Below are positions 32,170 through 41,758 of a DNA stretch of 64,000 nt, one piece after another (position 1 is the first letter of the stretch; the number at the start of each line of letters is the position of its first letter). This DNA comes from Desulfovibrio desulfuricans. Lineage in GTDB: Bacteria > Desulfobacterota > Desulfovibrionia > Desulfovibrionales > Desulfovibrionaceae. Position numbers and translations under genes: made by a program. The notes under the pieces are model-generated. The model did no database searches and had not been told where the DNA came from. It saw nothing but the letters and a program-made list of their open reading frames with translations. The stretch is from positions 1 through 64,000 of the forward strand of contig SUVB01000038.1 in the NCBI GenBank assembly GCA_015062205.1. Direction: 5' to 3'.

Positions 32170-33614
32170 AAACCATCTTTGCCGCATCCGTGCCCGGCCG
32201 CTGCGCCTGCCGCGTGGAAAGCGACGCCCCCAGGGCGGCGGACATGCTGCCCGGCGGCCTGCTGCGCCGCAATCCCCCGCGTCTGCCCCAGTGCTCGGAG
32301 CTGGACGTGGTGCGTCACTATACCCGGCTTTCGCAGATGAACTACAGTGTGGACGCCAATTTCTATCCTCTTGGCTCCTGCACCATGAAGTATAACCCCA
32401 AGTTCACGGAGTATGTGGCCGCGCTGCCGGGCTTCACCCGCCTGCACCCGCTCACGGCCCGGCTGGACGGCGGGGAGGGTTGGGCGCAGGGCGCGCTGCA
32501 GTGCCTTTATGAGGCCGAACAGCTGCTCTGCGAGCTGACGGGCATGAAGGCCTTCACCTTCCAACCCATGGCCGGGGCCAACGGCGAATTCACGGGCGTG
32601 ACGCTCATCGCCGCCTATCACAGGGCCAGGGGCCGCCGCAGGAAGAAGATGCTCATCCCCGACGCCGCCCACGGCACCAACCCCGCTTCGGCCTCGCTGG
32701 CGGGCTTCGAGGTGGTCAACCTCGAATCGCGCGACGGCATGGTGGACCCGGAGGCCGTGGCCGCCGCCGTCAGGGAGCACGGCGAAGACGTGGCCGGGCT
32801 GATGATGACCTGCCCCAACACCCTGGGCCTCATGGAGACGCATTTGCCCCGCATCGTGGAGGAACTGCGCGCCGTGGACGCCCTGCTGTACTATGACGGC
32901 GCCAACATGAACGCCGTCATGGGCAAAATGCGCGTGGGCGATGTGGGCTTTGACGTGGTGCATCTCAACGTGCACAAGACGCTGGGCACGCCGCACGGCG
33001 GCGGCGGTCCCGGCGCGGGGCCGGTGGGCGTCTCGGAGCGGCTGCTGCCCTTTTTGCCCGCGCCGCGTGTGGCGCGCCGGGAGGACGGCACGTTTTTCCT
33101 CAACGGGAACCTGCCGCAGTCCGTGGGACACATCGGGCCCTTTTACGGCAGCTTCGGCGTGGTCATCAAGGCGCTGGCCTACATGCAGCGTCTGGGCGGC
33201 GAAGGCCTGACCCGCGCTTCGGAATACGCCGTGCTCAACGCCAACTATCTCAAGAAGCGGCTGGAGGATGTGCTGGAGATTCCCTTCAGACACCGGCACT
33301 GCGCGCATGAGTTCGTGGCCTCCGCGCCGGAGGGCCTGCGGGCCCTCGACATCGCCAAGGCCCTGCTGGAACGGGGCATCCACGCGCCCACCATCTACTT
33401 CCCGCTCATCGTGCATGAGTGTCTCATGCCCGAGCCCACGGAGACGGAGAGCAAGCAGACGCTGGACGAGTTTGCGGACGCCGTGCGCGACATCGTGCTG
33501 CTGGGCCGCGCCGAGCCGCAGAAGCTGCACGACGCGCCCGTGAACCTGCCCGTGCGCCGCCTGGATGAGACGGCCGCGGCACGGCACATGGTACTTACGG
33601 AAGATATGGAATAG
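32166..33614 (+). CDS. gcvPB: Glycine dehydrogenase subunit 2 (P protein, C-terminal half)
   Basis: A 482-residue protein with the PLP-binding half of glycine decarboxylase. Lys271 in LNVHKTLGTPHGGGGPG is the pyridoxal phosphate lysine, and the glycine-rich loop follows it. Other marks are QMNYSVDANFYPLGSCTMKY and MMTCPNTLGLME. The start is GTG, overlapping the gcvPA stop (GTGA), so the two halves are made in a fixed ratio. A strong bidirectional terminator lies about 50 bases after the stop. Confidence 0.95.
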   Translation: MKTIFAASVPGRCACRVESDAPRAADMLPGGLLRRNPPRLPQCSELDVVRHYTRLSQMNYSVDANFYPLGSCTMKYNPKFTEYVAALPGFTRLHPLTARLDGGEGWAQGALQCLYEAEQLLCELTGMKAFTFQPMAGANGEFTGVTLIAAYHRARGRRRKKMLIPDAAHGTNPASASLAGFEVVNLESRDGMVDPEAVAAAVREHGEDVAGLMMTCPNTLGLMETHLPRIVEELRAVDALLYYDGANMNAVMGKMRVGDVGFDVVHLNVHKTLGTPHGGGGPGAGPVGVSERLLPFLPAPRVARREDGTFFLNGNLPQSVGHIGPFYGSFGVVIKALAYMQRLGGEGLTRASEYAVLNANYLKKRLEDVLEIPFRHRHCAHEFVASAPEGLRALDIAKALLERGIHAPTIYFPLIVHECLMPEPTETESKQTLDEFADAVRDIVLLGRAEPQKLHDAPVNLPVRRLDETAAARHMVLTEDME

Positions 33615-33665
33615 GGCGGGTTCTGCCGAAACCGGCGCTTGCGCCCGCACCTTGCGCGGAAATGG

Positions 33666-33695
33666 AAAAGGCGGCCCCGGAAGGGGCCGCCTTTT
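33666..33695. terminator. Bidirectional terminator between gcvPB and the SNF2 helicase gene
   Basis: AAAAGGCGGCCCC and GGGGCCGCCTTTT form a 13-base-pair stem with a GGAA-type loop, flanked by A and T runs. It can end transcripts from both convergent genes. Confidence 0.9.
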
Positions 33696-33730
33696 GCCGT
33701 GCCGGCGCAAAAGTGTGCGGAGTGCCGCCG

Positions 33731-36700
33731 CTACACCTCGAAAAGCATTTCCAGGTCCTCGCGGGTCAGGGACTTCCATGTGTCCTGGCCGGGGATGATG
33801 GCCTCGGCCACGCCGCGTTTGGCCTCCTGCAGCTTGAGGATTTTTTCCTCCACCGTGTTCTGGCAGATGAGCTTGTAGGAGAAGACCTGCCGCGTCTGGC
33901 CGATGCGGTGCGTACGGTCCGTGGCCTGGCTTTCCACCGCCGGGTTCCACCACGGGTCGTAATGGATCACATAGTCGGCCGAGGTCAGGTTGAGGCCCGT
34001 GCCGCCCGCCTTGAGCGAGATGAGGAAGATGGGAATGTCCGGGCTTGCATTGAAGCGGTCCACCTGCTCGAAACGGTCCTTGCTTGCGCCGTCGAGGTAG
34101 CAGAAGGGAATCTGCGAGAACTCCAGCCACTGCCGGATGATCTGCAGCATCTGCACGAACTGCGAGAAGACCAGCACCTTGTGGCCGCCCTCCACGATTT
34201 CCGTGACCATGTCCTTGAAGGCGTCGAACTTGCCGGAGGGCAGATTGTTGGAGAAGCCCGGCATGTCCAGCTTGAGCAGGCGCGGATGGCAGCAGATCTG
34301 GCGCAGCTTCAGCAGCGCGTCCAGAATGGACATCTGGCTCTTGGCCAGGCCCTTCTGGTCCACATCGGCCAGCACCTGGGCGCGCAGCTTGCGGGCCAGG
34401 GCGGCGTACAGTTCGGCCTGGGCGTCTTCCAGCGCGCAGCAGGTGACGCTTTCCACCTTGGGCGGCAGATCCTTGGCCACTTCGGCCTTGGTGCGCCGCA
34501 GGATGAAGGGCCGCACGCGGGTGCGCAGATAGTCCAGCGTTTCGGCGTCACCATCCTTGATGGGCTTGACGATGCCGCGCTGGAAGGCGTGCTGCGAGCC
34601 GAGGAAGCCCGGCATGAGGAATTCAAACAGCGACCACAGCTCGAAGAGGTTGTTCTCAATGGGCGTGCCGGAGAGGCATAGCCGCATGCGCGCGTTGATG
34701 CGGCGCACGGCGCGGGCCGTGATGGTGTTCGGGTTCTTGATGTTCTGGGCTTCGTCCAGAATGACCGTGTTGAACTCGTGCTTTTCCATCTCCTCCAGAT
34801 CGCGTCGCAGCAGGGCGTAGGTGGTGATGATGAGGTCCGAGTCCGCAATGTGCTTGAACATGCCCTCGCGGCGCGTGCCGTAAATGATCAGCCGCTTCAG
34901 GCCGGGCACGAATTTTTCCGCCTCGCGCTCCCAGTTGGGCAGCACGGAGGTGGGCACCACAATAAGGTTGGGCCCCGTGAAGCGGCTTTCGGCCATGTAC
35001 TGGATGAAGGCCAGGGTCTGTACGGTCTTGCCCAGGCCCATCTCGTCCGCGAGAATGCCGCCGAAGCCGTATTCGGAGAGGAAGTTGAGGTAGGAGAGGC
35101 CCTGTAGCTGGTAGCTGCGCAACCGGGCGTGGAGCCCCTTCGGCGCCTCAATGGCCCGGACCTCGCGGAAGGAGCGGATTTTTTCGCGCAAACTGTTCCA
35201 GAAGGAATCCGTGGCGGCGCCGGGCAGGTCTTCCAGCAGGCTGTCCAGCACCGGGGCTTCAAACTGCTTGAATTTCTGCTGCGGCGGCTTGGAGGGGTCC
35301 AGCCCCAGGGCCGCGAGCTTGTGGGCGAGCTTTTCCAGCCAGGCCTCGGGCAGGCTGGTGTAGGAGCCGTCCTTGAGTTGCACGTAACGCTTGCCGCGCG
35401 TCCAGGCCTTCCAGATTTTTTCCAGCGGCAGGCTCTGCCCCTCGTAGTCCACGCTGATGTCCAGCGAGAACCACTTTTCCTTTTCGTTGCTCGTCACCTG
35501 CGCCGTGATGGTGGAGGCGGCGGTGCGCACCTTGTAGCGCGAGAGCGCCTTCTCGCCGTAGACGCGGTAATTTTCCACCAGGCGGGGATAGGAATCGAGC
35601 AGAAAGGCGATGGCCTCCTCCGGCTCCAGAAACCACAGCTTGGTGGAGCGCGCCTGAAAGTCCATGCCCGCGAGCTCGCTCATGAGCTGGGCTTCCTCCT
35701 CCTGATGGCGGCGCACCAGATAGGTCTGCCCCTCGTAGGCATAGCTGCCGGTCTGGAAATCGGGGTTGGGGCCGTTGAGCGTGAATTCGCCGTGGCGCGT
35801 CTCGTAAATGTTGTCGATTTCCAGCGTCAGCAGGCTGCCTTCCTCGTCGAGAAAGAGTTTGGGGTTGTAGGTGGCGGGCTGGAAGACCGGCGCCATGAGC
35901 TTGAGGAATTCCTGCGGCTCGTAGAGTTCCGAGGCGGGCAGGCGCGTCCACACGCGGTCGAGGAATTCGGAAATGTCCTCATGCGGCACCACCGGCCGCT
36001 CATAGATGAGGTTGCGCACCAGCGAGGGATAGAGGCCCGTCTGCACGGGATAGAAATTGTGCTTGTAGCAGACCCACAACGGCATCTGCCCGTGGAAGGT
36101 GATGGGCGCGTCCTCGGGGGCGCTGCTCTCCTGCCCGGCGCGCTCGCCGGACGGGGCGCGCCCGGCGCGGATGGGCAGGGGCGGGCGGCCCTCCCGCTTG
36201 AGCAGCACCTCGAAGCGGAAGCCCGCGTCGTCCAGGATGGGCCTGAGCTTGAGGGCGAAGGGCGTGCTCTCGATGCGGCAGGGTTTGTCCGTATCCTTCC
36301 AGAGCAGGTAGTATTCCCGCCGTACGGACCAGAAGAACCATGAGGTCAGGCCCTGCGGGATTTCGACGCGGTGCCCGTAGTAGTCGAGGTGCTGGCCGAT
36401 CTGCCTGGCCACGTGCGGCAGCTGGGGAGAGAACTCGCTCCACTCCGGGTTCTCGATGATCTGGGCCAGCGTCACCTCGTTGTGCACGCTGGACAGGCCG
36501 GACTTGTTCTGCCGTCCGCGGAAGAAGGACACCAGCAGCCGCCCCTGTTCCGGTTCAAAGCGGAAGATGAGGTAGTGGCGGCCCGGTTCCGGCTCCATGT
36601 CCGTGGAGAAGAAATTGCGGAAGCTCTGTTTCCAGTCCGTGCTGGGGGGCGGGGTTTCTTCCGGGTCGCCCTGCTCCTTGCGCAGCTCTTCGGCCAGGCG

Positions 36701-36994
36701 CAGGGCCAGCGCCGCCACATGGCGGCAGATGCCCGTAAACGCGTCCGAGCAGTTGCACTGGTGACGCGTGCTGCGGTCCGTGATGGTAAAACTCAGGCTC
36801 GGCGTGTAGACCTGCAGGTCCTCGCCCTGGATGACGCCCTGCACGTCCCAGGTTTCGCCTTCCTGAATATTTATTTTTTGCACCTCGCCTTCGGACAGGA
36901 TATAGTACGCGGCGTCGCGAATATACTCCGGCACGCTGTCGTGCAGAAATGTCTGGCACATGTCGCGGACGACGCTCTGTTCAGATCGGCTCAT
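33731..36994 (-). CDS. SNF2-family helicase with N-terminal SWIM zinc finger
   Basis: A 1087-residue SNF2/RapA-like DNA translocase. A SWIM zinc finger lies near the N-terminus (C80, C82, C90, H92 in CNCSDAFTGICRH). After a long middle region, the ATPase core shows ADEMGLGKTVQTLAF near residue 650, DEAQ near 745 (ILDEAQNIKNP), LSGTPIENNLFELWSLFEF, and the second RecA lobe with ISLKAGGTGLNLTSADYVIH and QATDRTHRIGQTRQVF. Such proteins remodel protein-DNA or RNA polymerase-DNA complexes; the bacterial substrate is usually unknown. It is convergent with the gcv operon and divergent from the peptide-binding protein gene. Complete, with all helicase motifs. Confidence 0.9.
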   Translation of the reverse strand: MSRSEQSVVRDMCQTFLHDSVPEYIRDAAYYILSEGEVQKINIQEGETWDVQGVIQGEDLQVYTPSLSFTITDRSTRHQCNCSDAFTGICRHVAALALRLAEELRKEQGDPEETPPPSTDWKQSFRNFFSTDMEPEPGRHYLIFRFEPEQGRLLVSFFRGRQNKSGLSSVHNEVTLAQIIENPEWSEFSPQLPHVARQIGQHLDYYGHRVEIPQGLTSWFFWSVRREYYLLWKDTDKPCRIESTPFALKLRPILDDAGFRFEVLLKREGRPPLPIRAGRAPSGERAGQESSAPEDAPITFHGQMPLWVCYKHNFYPVQTGLYPSLVRNLIYERPVVPHEDISEFLDRVWTRLPASELYEPQEFLKLMAPVFQPATYNPKLFLDEEGSLLTLEIDNIYETRHGEFTLNGPNPDFQTGSYAYEGQTYLVRRHQEEEAQLMSELAGMDFQARSTKLWFLEPEEAIAFLLDSYPRLVENYRVYGEKALSRYKVRTAASTITAQVTSNEKEKWFSLDISVDYEGQSLPLEKIWKAWTRGKRYVQLKDGSYTSLPEAWLEKLAHKLAALGLDPSKPPQQKFKQFEAPVLDSLLEDLPGAATDSFWNSLREKIRSFREVRAIEAPKGLHARLRSYQLQGLSYLNFLSEYGFGGILADEMGLGKTVQTLAFIQYMAESRFTGPNLIVVPTSVLPNWEREAEKFVPGLKRLIIYGTRREGMFKHIADSDLIITTYALLRRDLEEMEKHEFNTVILDEAQNIKNPNTITARAVRRINARMRLCLSGTPIENNLFELWSLFEFLMPGFLGSQHAFQRGIVKPIKDGDAETLDYLRTRVRPFILRRTKAEVAKDLPPKVESVTCCALEDAQAELYAALARKLRAQVLADVDQKGLAKSQMSILDALLKLRQICCHPRLLKLDMPGFSNNLPSGKFDAFKDMVTEIVEGGHKVLVFSQFVQMLQIIRQWLEFSQIPFCYLDGASKDRFEQVDRFNASPDIPIFLISLKAGGTGLNLTSADYVIHYDPWWNPAVESQATDRTHRIGQTRQVFSYKLICQNTVEEKILKLQEAKRGVAEAIIPGQDTWKSLTREDLEMLFEV

Positions 36995-37097
36995 GCGTTC
37001 CCCAAGAGAACCCCGTGGGATTTTGCTGGAAATTCCAGTGCGGAGCTCTGTTCAGACAATTTGCGACAAATAGCACAGGTTGGGGGGCGAAAGCAAT

Positions 37098-38771
37098 ATG
37101 ACGCTGCTCTTTTCCACAAAAAAAATCCTGTCGGCAGCGCGGAAAGCCGTGCCGGACGCGGCGGCGCTGTTTCTTGCCGGGGCGCTCCTCCTCCTGCCGC
37201 CGTTCCCGGCCTGCGGCGCCGTTGCGCCTGACGCGCAGGAACGCCCGGAAGACGGCGGCAGCATCACCTTCGGCGCCATCGGCGAGGCCTCCAACCTCAT
37301 TCCCTACCTCTCGTCCGATTCCGCCTCGCATGAGGTGGCCGGGCTGATCTACACAGCACCCCTGCGCTACGACAAAAATCTGCAGCCGGAGCCGTGGGCC
37401 GCCGAATCGTGGAGCATGGAGGAAGACGGCAAGCTGCTGCGCTTCACGCTGCGCAAGGGCATATTGTGGGAGGACGGGCAGGAACTGACCGCCGAGGACG
37501 TGGCCTTCACCTGCAGGCTGGCGGCGGACCCGGCCACGGGCAGCCCCTATGCGGAGGATTTCCTGCGCATCAAGGAATTGCGCGTGCTCGACCGCTATAC
37601 CTTTGAGGTCCGCTACGAGCAGTATTTCGCCCGGGCCGTCTCCACCTGGATGAACCCCATCCTGCCCCGGCACATTCTGGAAGGGCAGGACATCCGCGCC
37701 ACGCCCTTCGCCCGCAAGCCCGTGGGCGCGGGGCCGTACCGCCTGGCCTCATGGGAGCCGGGCAGCCGCATCATCCTGAAGGCCTCGCCCACCTATTTTG
37801 CGGGCAGGCCGCACATCGACGAGGTCGTCTACCGCATCATTCCCGACAATGCCACCATGTTCATGGAGACGCGCGCCGGGCGGCTGGACGTCATGGACCT
37901 CACGCCCCTGCAGTACCTGCGCCAGACCTCCGGGCCGGAGTGGACGGAACGCTTCAGCAAATACCGCTACCTTGCCTCGATCTACGTCTACCTCGGCTTC
38001 AATCTTGAGCATCCCTTCTTCAGGGATGTGCGCGTGCGCCGGGCCATCTCCATGTCCATCAACAGGGAAGACATCATCCGGGGCGTGCTGCTGGGGCAGG
38101 GCGAGCCCGCCTTCGGGCCGTTCAAGCCGGGCACGTGGGTCTATCACCCCACGCTGCGCCCCGTGCGGCAGGATGTGGCCGCCGCGCGCAGGCTGCTGGC
38201 CGAGGCCGGCTTTGCGGACAGCGACGGCGACGGTGTGCTGGACCGCGAAGGCCGGCCCCTGGCCTTCACCATACTGACCAACCAGGGCAACGAGCAGCGC
38301 ATCCTGGCGGCCACGGTCATGCAGGCGCAACTCAGGGCCGTGGGCATTGATGTGCGCATCCGCACGGTGGAATGGGCGGCCTTCATCCGCGAGTTCGTCA
38401 ACAAGGGCCGTTTTGATGCCGTGCTGCTGGGCTGGACCATCCCGCAGGATCCGGATCTCTATTCGGTGTGGCATTCCTCGCAGACCTTCGAGGGCGGCCT
38501 CAATTTCACCCACTACCGCAACAGCGAGCTGGACGGCCTGCTGGAGCGGGCCCAGTCCACGCCCGACAGGGCAAAGCGCGTCGCGCTGTACCGCCGCATT
38601 CAGGAGATACTGGATGCGGACCAGCCGTACTGTTTCCTCTTTGTGCCCTATGCCCTGCCGGTGGTGCAGCGGCGTTTCCGGGGCGTGGAGCCGGCCCTGG
38701 CGGGCATCATGCACAACTTTGAGGACTGGTGGATTCCCCGGGCGCTGCAGCGGCCGGAGGTTCTGCCGTAG
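37098..38771 (+). CDS. Orphan ABC-type peptide/solute-binding protein (family 5)
   Basis: A 557-residue protein from the ATG at 37098, with GGGGGCGA upstream. It has an N-terminal signal peptide (AALFLAGALLLLPPFPACG) and the extracellular solute-binding family 5 fold: LIYTAPLRYDKNLQPEPWAA, FTLRKGILWEDGQELTAEDV, ARKPVGAGPYRLASWEPGS and VRRAISMSINREDIIRG. DppA/OppA-type proteins bind peptides or nickel-ligand complexes and pass them to a permease. No permease or ATPase genes are next to it, so its partners lie elsewhere. The FPAC sequence might serve as a weak lipobox. A long palindromic terminator follows. Confidence 0.9.
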   Translation: MTLLFSTKKILSAARKAVPDAAALFLAGALLLLPPFPACGAVAPDAQERPEDGGSITFGAIGEASNLIPYLSSDSASHEVAGLIYTAPLRYDKNLQPEPWAAESWSMEEDGKLLRFTLRKGILWEDGQELTAEDVAFTCRLAADPATGSPYAEDFLRIKELRVLDRYTFEVRYEQYFARAVSTWMNPILPRHILEGQDIRATPFARKPVGAGPYRLASWEPGSRIILKASPTYFAGRPHIDEVVYRIIPDNATMFMETRAGRLDVMDLTPLQYLRQTSGPEWTERFSKYRYLASIYVYLGFNLEHPFFRDVRVRRAISMSINREDIIRGVLLGQGEPAFGPFKPGTWVYHPTLRPVRQDVAAARRLLAEAGFADSDGDGVLDREGRPLAFTILTNQGNEQRILAATVMQAQLRAVGIDVRIRTVEWAAFIREFVNKGRFDAVLLGWTIPQDPDLYSVWHSSQTFEGGLNFTHYRNSELDGLLERAQSTPDRAKRVALYRRIQEILDADQPYCFLFVPYALPVVQRRFRGVEPALAGIMHNFEDWWIPRALQRPEVLP

Positions 38772-38816
38772 CGGCGGCTCAACGCCATCCGGCCCCCGCG
38801 TCATCCTGACGGGATG

Positions 38817-38853
38817 GGAACGCCCCTGCGCGCCATGCGCGCAGGGGCGTTCC
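38817..38853. terminator. Bidirectional terminator
   Basis: A 17-base-pair palindrome (GGAACGCCCCTGCGCGC and its complement) with a three-base centre between the convergent peptide-binding protein and HxlR genes. T runs are short. Confidence 0.75.
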
Positions 38854-38868
38854 TGTCGGCCACGGCGT

Positions 38869-39240
38869 CTAGTGCCTGTCCGCAGGCTGCCGGGCGGGGG
38901 CGATGCCCCGCCCCCAGTCATAAAGTTTCTGCAGTATGGGCACCAGGCTGCGGGCGCGTTCGGTCAGGGAGTATTCCACATGCGGCGGAATGACCGCCAG
39001 CTGCCGCCGCAGGACAAGCCCGTCCTCCTCCAGTTCGCGCAGGCACTTGGCGAGCATCATGTTGGTCACGCCGCGCACGCGCCGCCGCAGTTCGTTGAAG
39101 CGCACCTGCTCGCTCCGCGAAAGAAACCAGATAATGGGCAGCTTCCATTTGCCGCCGATGACCTCCAGCGCGCTGATGAGGGGGCACTTCTCGTCGTACA
39201 CGGAGGGCAGGGCCGCATCCGGAGCGGATTTTTTGTTCAT
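38869..39240 (-). CDS. HxlR-family winged-helix regulator
   Basis: A 123-residue protein with the HxlR signature: DEKCPLISALEVIGGKWKLP, then FNELRRRVRGVTNMMLAKCL and LVLRRQLAVIPPHVEYSLTE. HxlR proteins respond to reactive electrophiles, redox state or aromatic compounds, and often regulate a divergent reductase. Here the gene is divergent from an Old Yellow Enzyme-type oxidoreductase with 185 bases between the two starts. A short inverted repeat in that gap may be its operator. One conserved cysteine near the N-terminus (EKCPL) could act as a sensor, as in some relatives. Confidence 0.9.
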   Translation of the reverse strand: MNKKSAPDAALPSVYDEKCPLISALEVIGGKWKLPIIWFLSRSEQVRFNELRRRVRGVTNMMLAKCLRELEEDGLVLRRQLAVIPPHVEYSLTERARSLVPILQKLYDWGRGIAPARQPADRH

Positions 39241-39294
39241 GGCCGTATGGTTCCAGAGGTTGAAAAACTATTGCGGTTAGAAAAAGCTGCGTAC

Positions 39295-39309
39295 TTGCTG
39301 TTCCAGCAA
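39295..39309. promoter_or_regulatory. Candidate HxlR operator
   Basis: TTGCTG, three bases, CAGCAA is a perfect six-base inverted repeat in the gap between the HxlR gene and the divergent oxidoreductase. It lies beside a TATAGT element (39312-39317) that could be the -10 box of the oxidoreductase gene. Position fits an operator, but no footprint data can be inferred. Confidence 0.35.
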
Positions 39310-39425
39310 TATATAGTATTTTCATGGCAGTCAAGAATCGCTCCGCCCGGCCGGAACCGTCGCAAAGGCTTCCGGCGCGGGCCGGGCAAACCGGGCGCGC
39401 CCGCGGCGCGCCGGAGGAGGCGGCC

Positions 39426-40466
39426 ATGAAAAGCGTATTTGACGCCGTTGCGCTCAGGGGCGTCCCCCTGAAAAACCGCATATTCCGCTCGGCCACCTGG
39501 ATGGGCATGGCGGGCGCCGACGGCATGGTCACGGACGGTATTGTGGCAGTGTACCGCGCGTACGCGCAGGGGCAGGCGGGCGGCATCATTTCCGGCTTCA
39601 CCTCCGTTTCCCCCCATGACGGCGAGCTGCCGGGCGCCATGCGCCTCACCGGGGACGGGCACATTGCCGGGCACCGGCGCGTCACTGAAGCCGTCCATGC
39701 GGAAGGGGGCCGCATCTTCCTGCAGGCGGCCCTGCTCGACACCTATGTGGCCGGCGCGGACGGGCGCGGCGTGTTGAAAACGGTGAACAGCCTGACGCGG
39801 GAGGACATGCGCGGCATTGTCGATGTGTACCGGAAGGCCGCCGTGCGGGCGGAACAGGCCGGGTATGACGGCCTGCAGATCCACGCGGCGCACTTTTTCG
39901 GCCTCAGCAAGTGCCTGAGCCCGCTCTACAACCGTCGCGGGGACGAATACGGCGGCTGTGCGGAAGGCCGCGCGCGCCTGCTGGTGGAAATTCACGACGC
40001 CGTACGTCAGGCCGTGGGGGGGCGGTTCGTCATCCTCGTCAAAATCAACTGTTCGGATTTCACGGAGGGCGGCCTCACGGAAGACGACTTCCTGACCGCC
40101 TGCGAGATGCTTTCCCGCGCGGGCATCGACGCCATTGAGGTCAGCGGCAACTACACGTCGCGCCCGCATGTGCGCGCGGGCGTCAATGAGGCGTATTTCA
40201 GGGATGCCGCCCTGCGGCTCAAGGCGCTGGTGAGGACGCCCGTCATCCTGGTGGGCGGCCTGCGCAGCCTCGAAACCGTCAACGCCCTTGTGGACAGGGA
40301 CGGCATCGACTTTGTTTCGCTGTCGCGGCCGCTCATCTGCGAGCCGGACCTTGCGGCGCGCTGGCAGGCCGGGGATACGCGGCCCTCGCGCTGCGTCTCC
40401 TGCAATGCCTGCTACCATACGCCCGACCACCAGTGCGTGCAGCGCCTGCGCGGCGGGGAGGCATGA
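39426..40466 (+). CDS. Old Yellow Enzyme-like NADH:flavin oxidoreductase
   Basis: A 346-residue FMN barrel protein beginning at the ATG at 39426 with GGAGGAGG upstream. Family marks are LRGVPLKNRIFRSATWMGMA, YDGLQIHAAHFFGLSKCLSP (substrate-binding histidine pair region), YNRRGDEYGG and the phosphate-binding PVILVGGLR with FVSLSRPLICEPDL. The C-terminus holds a four-cysteine cluster (RCVSCNACYHTPDHQC), as in those relatives that bind a [4Fe-4S] centre, but the second FAD/NADH domain is absent. It likely reduces activated C=C bonds. It heads a plus-strand cluster and is divergent from HxlR, its probable regulator. Confidence 0.85.
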   Translation: MKSVFDAVALRGVPLKNRIFRSATWMGMAGADGMVTDGIVAVYRAYAQGQAGGIISGFTSVSPHDGELPGAMRLTGDGHIAGHRRVTEAVHAEGGRIFLQAALLDTYVAGADGRGVLKTVNSLTREDMRGIVDVYRKAAVRAEQAGYDGLQIHAAHFFGLSKCLSPLYNRRGDEYGGCAEGRARLLVEIHDAVRQAVGGRFVILVKINCSDFTEGGLTEDDFLTACEMLSRAGIDAIEVSGNYTSRPHVRAGVNEAYFRDAALRLKALVRTPVILVGGLRSLETVNALVDRDGIDFVSLSRPLICEPDLAARWQAGDTRPSRCVSCNACYHTPDHQCVQRLRGGEA

Positions 40467-40467
40467 C

Positions 40468-41361
40468 ATGCCCATGCAGGAACTGCTCGTGCCCACACGG
40501 CGCGGCGTGCTGCTCAACGGCGTGCTGTTCGCGGGGGCGGGGGAGAAAGCGGATACCGTGGTCATTGCCGTCACGGGCATCCACGGAAATTTCTATTCCA
40601 ATCCCTTCTACTACAACATCGGGCAAACGCTGAACGCGGGCGGCGTGGGCTTCATCTATGCGCAGACCAATGACGCCTTCGGGCGCATCCCCACCCGCAA
40701 CGTCAGGACCGGCAGGGAGGAAATCATCGGCTCATGGAACGAGAATTTTGACGACGCGGACGACGATGTGGGCGCGTATGTGCGGCATGCGGTTCAGGCG
40801 GGCTATGAGCACATCATCCTTGCCGGGCATTCCTTGGGGGCCAACAAGATTCTCCACTACCTCTCGCAGACGCACGACCGGCGCGTGGAGCATTTCATCC
40901 TGCTCAGCCCGGCCAACATCACCTGGCTCACCAGCTGGGTGACGGAGGAAGAGAGGGCCTGCGTCCGCAGCATGGTGGAGCGCGGCGACGGGCAGAAGAT
41001 GCTGCCTTTCCCCCTTCTGGGCTGGATTGACTGCGTGGCGGACACGGCCTGGCAATGGCTGTTCACCGACACCCTCAACAACGTGCACGTGGAAACGGAC
41101 GGAGATTTTTCGCAGGCGGCGCGCATGACGCACAGCGGGGCGCTGCTTATCGGAACCTACGACAATTTCACGTACGGCGACCCGGCGGGCTTTCTGCGGA
41201 ACATCAACAGCCACATGCCCACGGCAAGGGAAAACACGCTCCTGTTCATCCAAAATACCGGGCACACCTATCAGCAGAAAGAGCAGGAAGTGGCCGACGA
41301 CATGTTACAGCTGGTGCGGCAGTGGCGCAGGACTGGGGACGCAACTGCCGCAACCGCATAA
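40468..41361 (+). CDS. Alpha/beta hydrolase (DUF1749-like)
   Basis: A 297-residue protein from the ATG at 40468, one base after the upstream stop codon. The serine-hydrolase elbow is LAGHSLGANKILHYL, an early oxyanion strand is VIAVTGIHGNFYSNPF, and the late histidine is in NTGHTYQQKEQEV. DUF1749-type proteins include fungal and bacterial esterase-like enzymes of unclear substrate. The close spacing with the flavin oxidoreductase indicates one operon. The longer open frame upstream is a shadow of the oxidoreductase gene. Confidence 0.75.
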   Translation: MPMQELLVPTRRGVLLNGVLFAGAGEKADTVVIAVTGIHGNFYSNPFYYNIGQTLNAGGVGFIYAQTNDAFGRIPTRNVRTGREEIIGSWNENFDDADDDVGAYVRHAVQAGYEHIILAGHSLGANKILHYLSQTHDRRVEHFILLSPANITWLTSWVTEEERACVRSMVERGDGQKMLPFPLLGWIDCVADTAWQWLFTDTLNNVHVETDGDFSQAARMTHSGALLIGTYDNFTYGDPAGFLRNINSHMPTARENTLLFIQNTGHTYQQKEQEVADDMLQLVRQWRRTGDATAATA

Positions 41362-41374
41362 GGGGGGAAAGGCC

Positions 41375-41758
41375 GTGCCGTTTTGTTTGTGGCGCGTCAG
41401 TGTTCCCGTCAGCCGGGAACAGGAATGCAGCATCAAGGCCCGTTTTGGAGAGGCCGTCGCCCATGCGCTCGGCCTGGATGAAAAATATCTTCTTCTGGGC
41501 ATCGAGTCCGGTTGCCGGCTGTATCTGCGCGGCGGGGGGGACGAGCCTGTGGCCTATGTGGAAGTGAATGTTTTCGGGAATGAACAGCACCGGGGCTATG
41601 ACAGGCTTACAAAGGAAATCACGCAGTTGCTCCACGCGGTCTTAACCATCCCGCCGGGGAATATCTACGTGAAGTATTCCGACATTCCCTGCTGGGGCGT
41701 CGGCGGCATGACTTTTGACACTTATGCCCACAGGATGCGGAGCATGCTGTATGAGTGA
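41375..41758 (+). CDS. MIF/tautomerase-superfamily protein
   Basis: A 127-residue protein starting at GTG 41375, 13 bases after the previous stop, with AGGGGGG upstream. Residue 2 is proline (MPFCLWRVSV), which becomes the catalytic N-terminal proline after Met removal. The ending YVKYSDIPCWGVGGMTFDTY resembles the MIF C-terminal segment, and the central beta-alpha repeat is present. Family members tautomerise phenylpyruvate-like enols. It overlaps the next gene by eight bases. Similarity to eukaryotic MIF is distant, so the call is moderate. Confidence 0.6.
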   Translation: MPFCLWRVSVPVSREQECSIKARFGEAVAHALGLDEKYLLLGIESGCRLYLRGGGDEPVAYVEVNVFGNEQHRGYDRLTKEITQLLHAVLTIPPGNIYVKYSDIPCWGVGGMTFDTYAHRMRSMLYE

